This document shows, in pieces, positions 7,744-14,753 of a DNA stretch of 23,401 nucleotides. Every line of letters begins with the position of its first letter. The stretch's first letter is position 1. The notes beneath the pieces were generated by a model. The model saw nothing but the letters and a program-made list of their open reading frames with translations, did no database searches and was not told where the DNA came from. The DNA comes from CAYFWF01 sp964346815 (GTDB taxonomy: Bacteria; Acidobacteriota; Aminicenantia; Aminicenantales; Aminicenantaceae): contig CAYFWF010000036.1 in the NCBI GenBank assembly GCA_964346815.1, forward strand, positions 1-23,401, written 5' to 3'. A program made the translations under genes and the position numbers.

Positions 7744-9959
7744 GGCTCTCCTCCTTGAGCCGGGGGTCCGACTGACGGGACTCTGGAGCGGTGTTCGTCG
7801 GGCTCCCAGTCCGGCAGATCCAACCCGAAGACATGCTTTATGAACTCCCGGCTGCTGTCCAGTTTATGGATGAATCTCCCTACGGTCTCGTCCGCGGAAC
7901 CGAATCGGTTTTCCAGCCATTCCTCGAGCACGTGATAGCAGTCACGGAGAGGAAGATGTGTTTGGCAGACTTCTTCGCACAAGCCGCAGTGCAGGCACTG
8001 AAAGGGAGCATGTGCCTCTTCCGGCTCCAGTATCACGCCGTTCATCATCGCCTCGGCCATTCGGAGTTTTGTCCTTCCTGTGACCAGCTCGTCTTCGGTG
8101 ATGTGGTAGGCCGGGCAGACAGAAAGACACGAACCGCATGAAGTACAGCGCAGGGCGCACTGACGTAAGAGGCTTTTACCGTGGTGATCTTCTTTGGCCG
8201 GCAGATCCCAATGGCTCGGCTGCTTCGGTTTGACGATTTTTGCGATAAAGCCTAAAACCGGTGAGAAAAAGTGCGCAAGGGCCAACACCGTGCCAAATAT
8301 CGCCGGATGCAGAAGGAGAGCCGGAAGGCTGAAAAAACGTCCCGAGATCTTGAAAAATTTATGGGGATTGAGCGTTTGGCCCGGATCCATTGCGCGTTTT
8401 TTCGCCCTCAGCCTGTCCAGTTGGCCCCGGCCATACCTGCTTCTCACGTAAGGGGTGTTCCATATGCCGATTCCGTAAGTGTGTCCCCCGAACCGCACGG
8501 CCATTTTGGCCAGAAGCTGGATGAAAAGAAGGCTAAAAGCATAATGAACGGGTTTGGAAGAGTCACAGGCGAAGGACACGATGACGAGATAGGAGCGGGA
8601 GTCACCATTCCGGCAAACGATCCCTTCGACAGCAGGTTTTATTCGGAAATGCCGCGCGGCCTTGCGTACCCTGGCAATAAAGCTGGATGCCTGGGCCGGG
8701 GGAATGACGACCTCTGTTCCTAACAGGCTGGGACCGATCCTCTGAGCTTTGAGAGGGAAAAACCGGTCAGACCAGAGGCAGCGGGCAGCGGTTTTATCTC
8801 CTGAGACGTCCTTTCCTTTTCCGTTCAGCGAAGACAAAAATTTTCGTTCGCTCTCTGGAGTTTCGAAGTGGAGAAAAACCGCGTCTTTTTCCGGCGCGAG
8901 AGGTTCATCCGTCCTGGTTTGTTCTGAAAAAAGAGTGTTTTCTCTTCGCATATATTCCGCATCGAAAAAGGCGACATGGGATGGCTGGCTGCCGCTGGCC
9001 GGGAGTTTTTCGATACATTCGAATGCCTGGCCCGGATGGTCGAACGAGAGAAGAAGCGTTCCGCTGTAGGAGGGCTTAGGCCGGACGCGCAGGGTGATTT
9101 CTGTCAGGATGCCGAATTGACCTTCTGTACCGAAGAGATCTTTGACGGATTCGCTTTCCGAGTTCAATTCTTCTATGCTGCCGTCTGGCCTGGCCACCCG
9201 GACTCCCACCACAGATTCGGATACGGAGCCGTAAACATAGCTGTCCAATCCCATTCCGCCGGTAGAAACCCATCCCCCGACAGTAGAAAAATAACTGGTG
9301 GGCGTTGTCACGGGAGCCAAACCGTAGGAATCGAGTTTCGCTGCCACTTCTGCCCACCGGGCGCCTGGCTGTGCACGAAGAGTCCGCTTCCTGGGATCGA
9401 CCTCCAGGATGGCCTTCATCGGGGATAGATCCACCACGATTCCGTTGCGGGTGGGGACAGCGCCTCCGAATGCGAAGGAGCCTGAACCCCTGGGAAATGC
9501 GGCCAATCCGTTGGATGTGCAAAATGCGAGGACTTCGGAGATATCGTGCTCATTTTTCGGCTGCACCACCAGATAGGGAGTTGTCCGGAAAAGTGATTTT
9601 TCCATGAGCCATGGGATCCGTGCCAGGTCCCGGCTGTAATTCCTTCGTTGAAAATAGTTCGTGGTCACACGGCAATACGCACTCAACCGGGGCTTGAGAT
9701 CTTGTGCCAGCGATTCGATCTGACGCTTTCGGACAGGGGTGTCTCTGTCTGTCAGAAACTGCCAGAAAAGGTTCAACCGGCGCTGGGGGGATTTAAAAAG
9801 AACATAGGAGAGAAGCCGCAAAGCTTCACGGAAATTCAAGGAAGGTTCTTTTTGTGCAAGCAATTCCGCCACAAAAGCAGGAGGCTCGATTCCATAAATC
9901 CGGTTTCTCCTGCGCGCTGTCCTGCGGGCACGGTAAATCAGATATTCATTCCAGCTCAT
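7740..9959 (-). CDS. GlcD-like FAD-binding dehydrogenase with C-terminal 2x4Fe-4S ferredoxin domain
   Basis: This 739-residue protein is the first gene of the glutamate-synthase-like operon. Residues 125-295 form a FAD-binding domain of the GlcD/D-lactate dehydrogenase (PCMH) type: PRGSGSFAFGGAVP (156-169), GGWVSTGGMG (228-237) and GTEGQFGILTEITL (277-290). The oxidase C-terminal domain ends in MDPGQTLNPHKF (524-535). A strongly hydrophobic stretch follows at about 541-575, then two clusters CTSCGSCLSVCP (605-616) and CLHCGLCEEVCQ (655-666). Relatives usually oxidise a 2-hydroxyacid such as glycolate or lactate and pass electrons to a GlcF-type partner. Here the CCG domains of GlcF are absent and the downstream genes are glutamate synthase modules, so it may feed electrons to them. 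Start ATG at 9959 has AGAGGAG about ten bases upstream. The substrate is unknown. Confidence 0.87.
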   Translation of the reverse strand: MSWNEYLIYRARRTARRRNRIYGIEPPAFVAELLAQKEPSLNFREALRLLSYVLFKSPQRRLNLFWQFLTDRDTPVRKRQIESLAQDLKPRLSAYCRVTTNYFQRRNYSRDLARIPWLMEKSLFRTTPYLVVQPKNEHDISEVLAFCTSNGLAAFPRGSGSFAFGGAVPTRNGIVVDLSPMKAILEVDPRKRTLRAQPGARWAEVAAKLDSYGLAPVTTPTSYFSTVGGWVSTGGMGLDSYVYGSVSESVVGVRVARPDGSIEELNSESESVKDLFGTEGQFGILTEITLRVRPKPSYSGTLLLSFDHPGQAFECIEKLPASGSQPSHVAFFDAEYMRRENTLFSEQTRTDEPLAPEKDAVFLHFETPESERKFLSSLNGKGKDVSGDKTAARCLWSDRFFPLKAQRIGPSLLGTEVVIPPAQASSFIARVRKAARHFRIKPAVEGIVCRNGDSRSYLVIVSFACDSSKPVHYAFSLLFIQLLAKMAVRFGGHTYGIGIWNTPYVRSRYGRGQLDRLRAKKRAMDPGQTLNPHKFFKISGRFFSLPALLLHPAIFGTVLALAHFFSPVLGFIAKIVKPKQPSHWDLPAKEDHHGKSLLRQCALRCTSCGSCLSVCPAYHITEDELVTGRTKLRMAEAMMNGVILEPEEAHAPFQCLHCGLCEEVCQTHLPLRDCYHVLEEWLENRFGSADETVGRFIHKLDSSREFIKHVFGLDLPDWEPDEHRSRVPSVGPPAQGGEP
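7748..7756 (-). promoter_or_regulatory. Ribosome binding site supporting a TTG start
   Basis: AAGGAGGAG lies four bases before the TTG at 7743-7741. That TTG overlaps the stop of the upstream gene (TTGA), a translational-coupling arrangement. No ATG lies nearby in this frame, so TTG is the likely true start of the 974-residue protein. Confidence 0.7.
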
Positions 9960-10046
9960 TCTCGTTCAGCTCCTCTTCTGCCTGGGCTTTAGCGCTGGCA
10001 GTTTTTTTTCTCTCTCCTTTATACGCAAGAAATATAATTGTCTTGA

Positions 10047-10075
10047 AACATACAATATAATATTATATATGTCAA
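10047..10075 (-). promoter_or_regulatory. Promoter of the glutamate-synthase-like operon, with spacer palindrome
   Basis: Reading the minus strand, TTGACA (10075-10070), a 17-base spacer and TATGTT (10052-10047) form a sigma70-type promoter. The start codon of the first operon gene lies about 90 bases downstream. The spacer contains a perfect 14-bp palindrome, ATATAATATTATAT (10055-10068), which could be a repressor site or simply AT-rich chance. Confidence 0.5.
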
Positions 10076-10253
10076 TAAAAAAATCAAAATAAAGTTCAAA
10101 TGAACTAAATTAACAAGAAACAGACAACAATTGTAATTTCCGCATATCGTCTCACAGAACTGCGCAAAAAATCTTTGTCCCAAAGTGACGGAAATGAGAT
10201 AAACTTCAGATGAGATGACAGATGAAAACTCTTTTCCTGAATCGGAGAGTTTG

Positions 10254-10262
10254 TGCTATAAT
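10254..10262 (+). promoter_or_regulatory. Extended -10 promoter for dodecin
   Basis: TG-C-TATAAT is a perfect -10 hexamer with the extended TGn motif, 32 bases before the dodecin ATG. The -35 region (TTCCTG, 17 bases upstream) is poor, as is common with extended -10 promoters. Confidence 0.6.
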
Positions 10263-10294
10263 CCCGCTTTATCAAATTTCAAAAGGAGACAGTT

Positions 10295-10501
10295 ATGGAT
10301 GAACATGTTTACAAATCAATCGAGTTGACCGGATCTTCCAAGGTCAGTATCGAAGAAGCTGTCAAGAACGCCATAACGAAGGCGGCCAAAACCGTTCACA
10401 ACATGAGGTGGTTCCAGATCGTCGACTCACGGGGATACATAGAAGAGAATGACGTGGCCTACTGGCAGGTCACCCTCAAGATCGGGTTTACCGTGGATTG
10501 A
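10295..10501 (+). CDS. Dodecin (flavin-binding storage protein)
   Basis: At 68 residues this matches dodecins in length and pattern: VYKSIELTGSS at the N-terminus, SIEEAVKNAITKAAKTVHN as the single helix, RWFQIVDSRGYIE with the flavin-stacking tryptophan, and VAYWQVTLKIGF as the final strand. Dodecins assemble into hollow dodecamers that bind riboflavin, FMN or FAD and buffer free flavin in the cytoplasm. AAAAGGAGA eight bases before the ATG gives a clear start. It is divergent from an operon encoding one FAD and one FMN enzyme, which fits a flavin-handling role, though that link is only positional. The family call is secure; the bound flavin is not known. Confidence 0.95.
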   Translation: MDEHVYKSIELTGSSKVSIEEAVKNAITKAAKTVHNMRWFQIVDSRGYIEENDVAYWQVTLKIGFTVD

Positions 10502-10573
10502 GAACATAGAGGGAGCGCGGCAATCTGACATTTTCTATGGGCAGTTTTGAGAGTCCCTTTATCTTTGCAGATG

Positions 10574-10601
10574 TTGATGAGATGATTTATACTGGTATCA
10601 T
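10574..10601 (+). promoter_or_regulatory. Possible promoter for the methyltransferase gene
   Basis: TTGATG, a 16-base spacer and TATCAT preceded by TG (extended -10) lie 36 bases before the ATG at 10638. Matches are moderate, so this is tentative. Confidence 0.35.
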
Positions 10602-10637
10602 CCTGGTTCGAGGAGTATCGTCGATAGAGGAGCAAAT

Positions 10638-11585
10638 ATGATGAAAGAGGGAAGAAATCAGCTAAAAAAGGCCGCTTTGGGCCTGCTCATCCTCTTTTTT
10701 CTTATCGGGCTGAATACGGCCGGACCACAGACGAAAAGGCCGGACGTGCCCTATGTACCGACACCGGATGAAGTGATAGTGGAAATGCTTCGATTGGCGG
10801 AGGTCGGGAAAGATGATTTGGTTTACGACCTCGGCTGCGGCGACGGACGGATCGTCATCAAGGCCGTCAAAGAGCTGGGCTGTCGGGGAGTAGGGATAGA
10901 TATCAATCCACAGCGTATCGAGGAAAGCCAGGAGAACGCATCCAAGACAGGAGTAGCCAAGAGGGTGGAATTTATATTGATGGATCTGTTCGAAGCCGAT
11001 ATCAAGCCGGCCAGCGTGGTGACCCTCTATCTTCTATCGAGCGTCAATCTCAGACTGCGCCCCAAACTTTTCCGCGAACTGAAACCCGGCACCAGGGTCG
11101 TTTCCCACGATTTCGGTATGTCCGAGTGGAGACCGGATAAAAGCTCCATCATCGAGGAAAAATTCGATAGCTATATCCCTTTCGACAGCAGCCGTTTGAC
11201 TGAAAACTACTGGGACAAACATAACGTTTATTTATGGATCATTCCTGCGAACGTGTCAGGCGTTTGGAACTGGACCATGCCCGCCGGCTCAGCCAAAAGA
11301 CAGTATCGACTGGAACTCGCTCAGACGTTTCAGGAAGTCGACGGAAAAGCGCTGGAGGATTTGACTTCGATACCCCTCGAGATAAAAGATGGGAAAATAA
11401 CGGGCGACAGACTGGAATTTACCCTGGAAAGGAAAGTGAAGGGACGCACCGAAAGACTGCATTTTGAAGGAAAAATCAACGGTCACACTATGGAAGGCTC
11501 TGTGAGGATCGAGGCAAGTCGCGAAATCGTCCAAAAGTGGCGGGCCAAGCGGAACCCCTCGACTATGAGTCCTATCGAACAATAA
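10638..11585 (+). CDS. SAM-dependent methyltransferase with export-type N-terminus and C-terminal beta domain
   Basis: The 315-residue protein begins with a basic n-region and a hydrophobic segment at about 12-28 (ALGLLILFFLIGL), then a class I methyltransferase domain: PYVPTPDEVIVEMLRLA, motif I VYDLGCGDG (62-70), the acidic ribose-binding loop GIDINP (86-91) and LFRELKPGTRVVSHDFGM. The arrangement recalls Dot1-like and FAM173-type lysine methyltransferases. Residues from about 205 form a separate beta-rich part starting GVWNWTMPAG, likely a small lipocalin-like or ligand-binding domain. AGAGGAG five bases before the ATG supports the start. SAM is not known to be available outside the cytoplasm, so either the segment is a membrane anchor with the enzyme facing inward, or the role is non-standard. 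The substrate is unknown. It is convergent with the permease gene, 28 bp away. Confidence 0.85.
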   Translation: MMKEGRNQLKKAALGLLILFFLIGLNTAGPQTKRPDVPYVPTPDEVIVEMLRLAEVGKDDLVYDLGCGDGRIVIKAVKELGCRGVGIDINPQRIEESQENASKTGVAKRVEFILMDLFEADIKPASVVTLYLLSSVNLRLRPKLFRELKPGTRVVSHDFGMSEWRPDKSSIIEEKFDSYIPFDSSRLTENYWDKHNVYLWIIPANVSGVWNWTMPAGSAKRQYRLELAQTFQEVDGKALEDLTSIPLEIKDGKITGDRLEFTLERKVKGRTERLHFEGKINGHTMEGSVRIEASREIVQKWRAKRNPSTMSPIEQ

Positions 11586-11613
11586 TCCGTCATCTTCATA
11601 TCAACAATCTGAC

Positions 11614-14241
11614 CTACTCGTATCTCAAGGCCCTGGCCGGATCGGCCAGGGCTGCTCTGACCGCCAGGAATCCTACGGTCAGCAGTGCAATTCCCAAAGC
11701 CGCCGCTCCCGCCAGCACAAAGAGGATCAGTTGGCTGTTCAGGCTGATGCGGTACGCGAAACCCTTCAGCCAGAAATGCATGGCTGCGTAAGCTACAGGC
11801 CATGCGATCAGGCTGGCAACCAGTACCCAACGGGAAAATTCCCTGGATAATATCATCACGATTTGGGGGGATGAAGCTCCCAGCACTTTGCGGATCCCGA
11901 TCTCTTTGGTGCGCCGTTCGGCAGAATAGGCAGCCAATCCCAGGAGTCCCAGGCAGCCGATGAACACGGCCAAACCGCTGAAATATTCGAAAAGCCGTTT
12001 GAGGCTCGCCTCGGACCGGTACCGCCTCTCGAAAACACTGTCGAAGAAAAAGTACTCAAAGGGTATGTTCGGATAGAACCGGTTCCAGGTTTCCTCGATA
12101 AATTCGAGCGTTCCGGCCATGTCCTCCGACCGGATCTTGATGGATATGTATCTGTTGTTATCGGTGCTGAGGAAGAGCTTCAAGGGAGTGATGGAATACC
12201 GGAGGGAGTTGAAGTGAAAGTCCTTGATCACTCCGATCACTTTGTAGTAAAACCTCTGGGCTCCGAAGGTCTGGATCACGATTTTTCCTACAGGGTCGTC
12301 CCATCCGAAACGCCGTGCAGCCTCCTGGTTGATCAGGATCGACCTGGCATACTCCCGGCCATCTCCACTGGAACTGGTGAGGGGCGAATCAGAGGGGAAT
12401 TCAGGAGAGAAATTGCGGCCGGCTGCCAGCTCGATCTCGTAGGTGTCCAAGAAATCGTAATCCACCCTGTTGTGCATGATGGCGATGATTTCGTCTTCAG
12501 CGGCTCCCTCCCAGGTCACTTCGTTGTACATGCCGATCGAGCTGGGAAGCATGAGCGATCCGGTCACACCTCCGATGCGGGGATTGCTCAGGAGCGCAGA
12601 TTTGAACGGCTGGAGATCCTGAGAAATCGAATTCCTGTCGTTGCGAATGGCCACCACGCGGTCTTTTTCAAAACCCAAAGGTTTGTTCAAAAGATAAGCC
12701 AACTGGCGGCCGAGAATCATGGTGGAAACAATCAAAACGATCGATATCGCGAACTGGATGACGACCAGAATCCTGCGGAACAAGGCCCCCCGGGTCCCCC
12801 CAAAGTGGGTGCCTCTCAGGACTGCCGCTGGCCGGAACGCAGAAAGAAAAAGGGCAGGATAGCTTCCTGACAGGAATCCGACCAAAAGAAAGATCCCCGC
12901 TGTTCCGGCAAGGATTTCGACAGTGAAAAGATCCCTGGTTCCTGCGGATTGACCGGTCAAGCTGTTCAGGACGGGCAGAAAGGCGGAGCTCAAGAAAAAC
13001 GCCAGGACTATCGACACAGCCGAATAGATCATACTCTCTCCGATGAACTGAAGGATCAACTGCCGCCGGGCTGCTCCCACCACCTTACGCATCCCCACTT
13101 CTTTGGCCCTGTTGGAGGAGCGGGCCGTGGACAGGTTCATATAATTGATGCAGGCTACCAGCAGAATCAATCCTCCGACCGCCAGCAGGATGTAAAGTGT
13201 GTTGACGTTTCCGGTGGGTTCTGTGTCGGAGAAAAGGTGCATCCTTTTCAATTGGTCGAGGTGCAGCACGCGGTTGTCATCCTCACGGACGTGGCGGCGG
13301 AAGATCGCCTGAATCTTGTCCTCGGTTTCTCCCGCCGACCGTCCTTCGGCGAGCATGATATAGGAAGGGACCTGCTGGCTCAGCCAGTTTTGGAAGTACG
13401 AATCAGGAGCCACCTCTCTCATGGTGGCAAAGGAGATAAGAAAATCAGGACGGAAGTTGCTGGAGGGGGGATGATCCTCGATCACTCCGGTCACCTGAAG
13501 GGAAAGGGAATTGCTGAGGACCAGGACTTTTCCCAAGGGGTTTTCATTTGCGAAGTATTTTTTCGCCATCCTCTCGGTGATCACCACCGAGTTGGGCTCG
13601 TCCAGAGCCGTGGTCTTGTCTCCAGCTAGCATTGGAAATGTGAACATCTCCAGAATTCCGGGATCCACGAAGCTGACTCCATCCTCATAGAACTTTCGCT
13701 CTTTGTAACTCAGGAGATTATGGGTGATATTATTAAACCGGGTGAAATGGGTGACCTCAGGAAGCTCTGCCTGCAGGGTCTCTGCTAAGGGAACCGGCGA
13801 ATGGGTAAGCCGGTTGACTTGACCGGCACGTTTGTGCTCCACATTGATACGGTAGATCCTTTGTGCGTTTTCATGATGGCTTTCATACTTGAATTCATAC
13901 CGCACGACCAGAATGATCAGAAGCGCACAGGTGATTCCCACCGAGAGGCCCGCCAGGTTTATCAACGCATATCCTTTTTGCCGTTTGAGATTGCGCAGTG
14001 TGACCTTCAAATAATTTTTAAACATGATGAGACTCCAGAGTATAGAGTGGTTGAGGATGAGCGGAATCCAATGAAAAAGCTGTATCCAATACCACCGGTC
14101 AGCTGCCCGTTTTCCCCGCCTTTCCAGGACGCTGTTGTAGATCTCGTCGAAGTCTCCGCTGAGATATGTGCCGTCAGATCTCGGGAAAAACCGGGAGAGG
14201 ATGCGCCGGGGAATCCGGGGAGGCTGATGAAATTCGCCCAT
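11614..14241 (-). CDS. FtsX/MacB-type ABC transporter permease with PadR-linked N-terminal prefix
   Basis: The 875-residue protein has a short prefix (about 1-70, RIPRRILSRFFPRSDGTYL) seen before the permease in many PadR-associated genes. Two FtsX-like repeats follow. The first begins at about 73 (MFKNYLKVTLRNLKRQKGYA) with a membrane helix at about 93-115, a periplasmic MacB-like domain to about 340, and helices near 360-470. A second set follows with another periplasmic domain and three C-terminal helices. The conserved RAKEVGMRKVVGA and RTKEIGIRKVLGA loops after the helices are diagnostic, and the end DPARALRYE is typical. Such proteins work with a MacB-type ATPase to move peptides, lipids or drugs mechanically; no ATPase gene is seen here. 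It lies 13 bp after the padR-like gene in the same operon. Confidence 0.92.
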   Translation of the reverse strand: MGEFHQPPRIPRRILSRFFPRSDGTYLSGDFDEIYNSVLERRGKRAADRWYWIQLFHWIPLILNHSILWSLIMFKNYLKVTLRNLKRQKGYALINLAGLSVGITCALLIILVVRYEFKYESHHENAQRIYRINVEHKRAGQVNRLTHSPVPLAETLQAELPEVTHFTRFNNITHNLLSYKERKFYEDGVSFVDPGILEMFTFPMLAGDKTTALDEPNSVVITERMAKKYFANENPLGKVLVLSNSLSLQVTGVIEDHPPSSNFRPDFLISFATMREVAPDSYFQNWLSQQVPSYIMLAEGRSAGETEDKIQAIFRRHVREDDNRVLHLDQLKRMHLFSDTEPTGNVNTLYILLAVGGLILLVACINYMNLSTARSSNRAKEVGMRKVVGAARRQLILQFIGESMIYSAVSIVLAFFLSSAFLPVLNSLTGQSAGTRDLFTVEILAGTAGIFLLVGFLSGSYPALFLSAFRPAAVLRGTHFGGTRGALFRRILVVIQFAISIVLIVSTMILGRQLAYLLNKPLGFEKDRVVAIRNDRNSISQDLQPFKSALLSNPRIGGVTGSLMLPSSIGMYNEVTWEGAAEDEIIAIMHNRVDYDFLDTYEIELAAGRNFSPEFPSDSPLTSSSGDGREYARSILINQEAARRFGWDDPVGKIVIQTFGAQRFYYKVIGVIKDFHFNSLRYSITPLKLFLSTDNNRYISIKIRSEDMAGTLEFIEETWNRFYPNIPFEYFFFDSVFERRYRSEASLKRLFEYFSGLAVFIGCLGLLGLAAYSAERRTKEIGIRKVLGASSPQIVMILSREFSRWVLVASLIAWPVAYAAMHFWLKGFAYRISLNSQLILFVLAGAAALGIALLTVGFLAVRAALADPARALRYE

Positions 14242-14254
14242 AGTATCTCTTTTC

Positions 14255-14587
14255 CTATTTTTCGAGTGCAGGATCGGAGATTTCTTTCCATAGGGTATCG
14301 TGAATCCTTTTCAGTTCGGCTAAAGCTTCCTTGCCTTCATGGGACAGAGAGTAGTATTTCACGGCTTTGCCGCCTCTGCGGGAAGTGGGCTCTCCCTGCC
14401 GTGTTTCCAGGTATCCCAGTTTTGTCATCCTGTCCAGGGGCACATAAACATTCCCCACCGTCCATTCGCGGCCGGTCGATACGTTGAGAATTTCGCGGAT
14501 TTTGACCAGGCTGGCCGATTCGCCCAGCTTGTATATGGCCAGCAGAATCAGTTCCTCTTTACGGGTTAGATAATGTGTGCTCGTCAT
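14255..14587 (-). CDS. PadR-family transcriptional regulator
   Basis: The 110-residue protein has the PadR winged-helix layout: TRKEELILLAIYKLGESASL, REWTVGNVYVPLDRMTKLGY as recognition helix region, the wing with SRRGGKAVKYYSLSHEGKEA, and a short C-terminal helix for dimerisation. Most PadR proteins have TxGTLYPLLKRLE; here the equivalent is TVGNVYVPLDRM. Such regulators usually repress themselves and a neighbouring permease, and are released by small molecules. The permease gene follows after 13 bp, and a palindrome sits 34 bases upstream of the start. GAGG before the ATG at 14587 supports the start. Confidence 0.92.
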   Translation of the reverse strand: MTSTHYLTRKEELILLAIYKLGESASLVKIREILNVSTGREWTVGNVYVPLDRMTKLGYLETRQGEPTSRRGGKAVKYYSLSHEGKEALAELKRIHDTLWKEISDPALEK

Positions 14588-14621
14588 GACAGCCTCGGAT
14601 TTCTTTTATTTCATAAACTTA

Positions 14622-14643
14622 ATTCATATAGATATACGTGAAT
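14622..14643. promoter_or_regulatory. Imperfect palindrome, candidate PadR operator
   Basis: ATTCA and TGAAT arms enclose a 12-base AT-rich core with further symmetric positions (14 of 22 bases match the reverse complement). The site is upstream of the padR-like start, where an autoregulatory operator is expected. No protein-binding evidence is available from sequence. Confidence 0.4.
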
Positions 14644-14717
14644 AAACCGGAAAAGGTTGCCAAAGAAAACCAAAAAATATGACAGCACCTGTGTGTTATG
14701 AAGGAATGGATTCCTGT

Positions 14718-14750
14718 GTCATCGCGAGGAGTGGAAAGACGCGGCGATCC
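14718..14750. repeat. Short relic of the 185-bp repeat family
   Basis: This 33-bp stretch matches the GTCATCGCGAGGAGTG...GGCGATCC end of the two long repeats at 17996 and 20211, with about 28 of 33 positions identical. It lies just beyond the stop of the treT gene. It is probably a truncated copy of the same element. Confidence 0.6.
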
Positions 14751-14753
14751 CTT

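Larger units (their letters stand above)
9960..10294. other. Divergent intergenic region between flavoprotein operon and dodecin
   Basis: These 335 bp contain no convincing gene. They hold a promoter for each direction (described separately), an AT-rich core near 10030-10080, and a small inverted repeat GTTCAAATGAAC at 10094-10105. The rest shows no structure I can support. Confidence 0.6.

Noticed and set aside
11631..11651. Perfect 9-bp hairpin (CCCTGGCCG/CGGCCAGGG) at the end of the permease gene, a possible terminator
   Set aside because: It encodes the conserved DPARALRYE tail and has no U-run after it, so the symmetry is explained by coding sequence.
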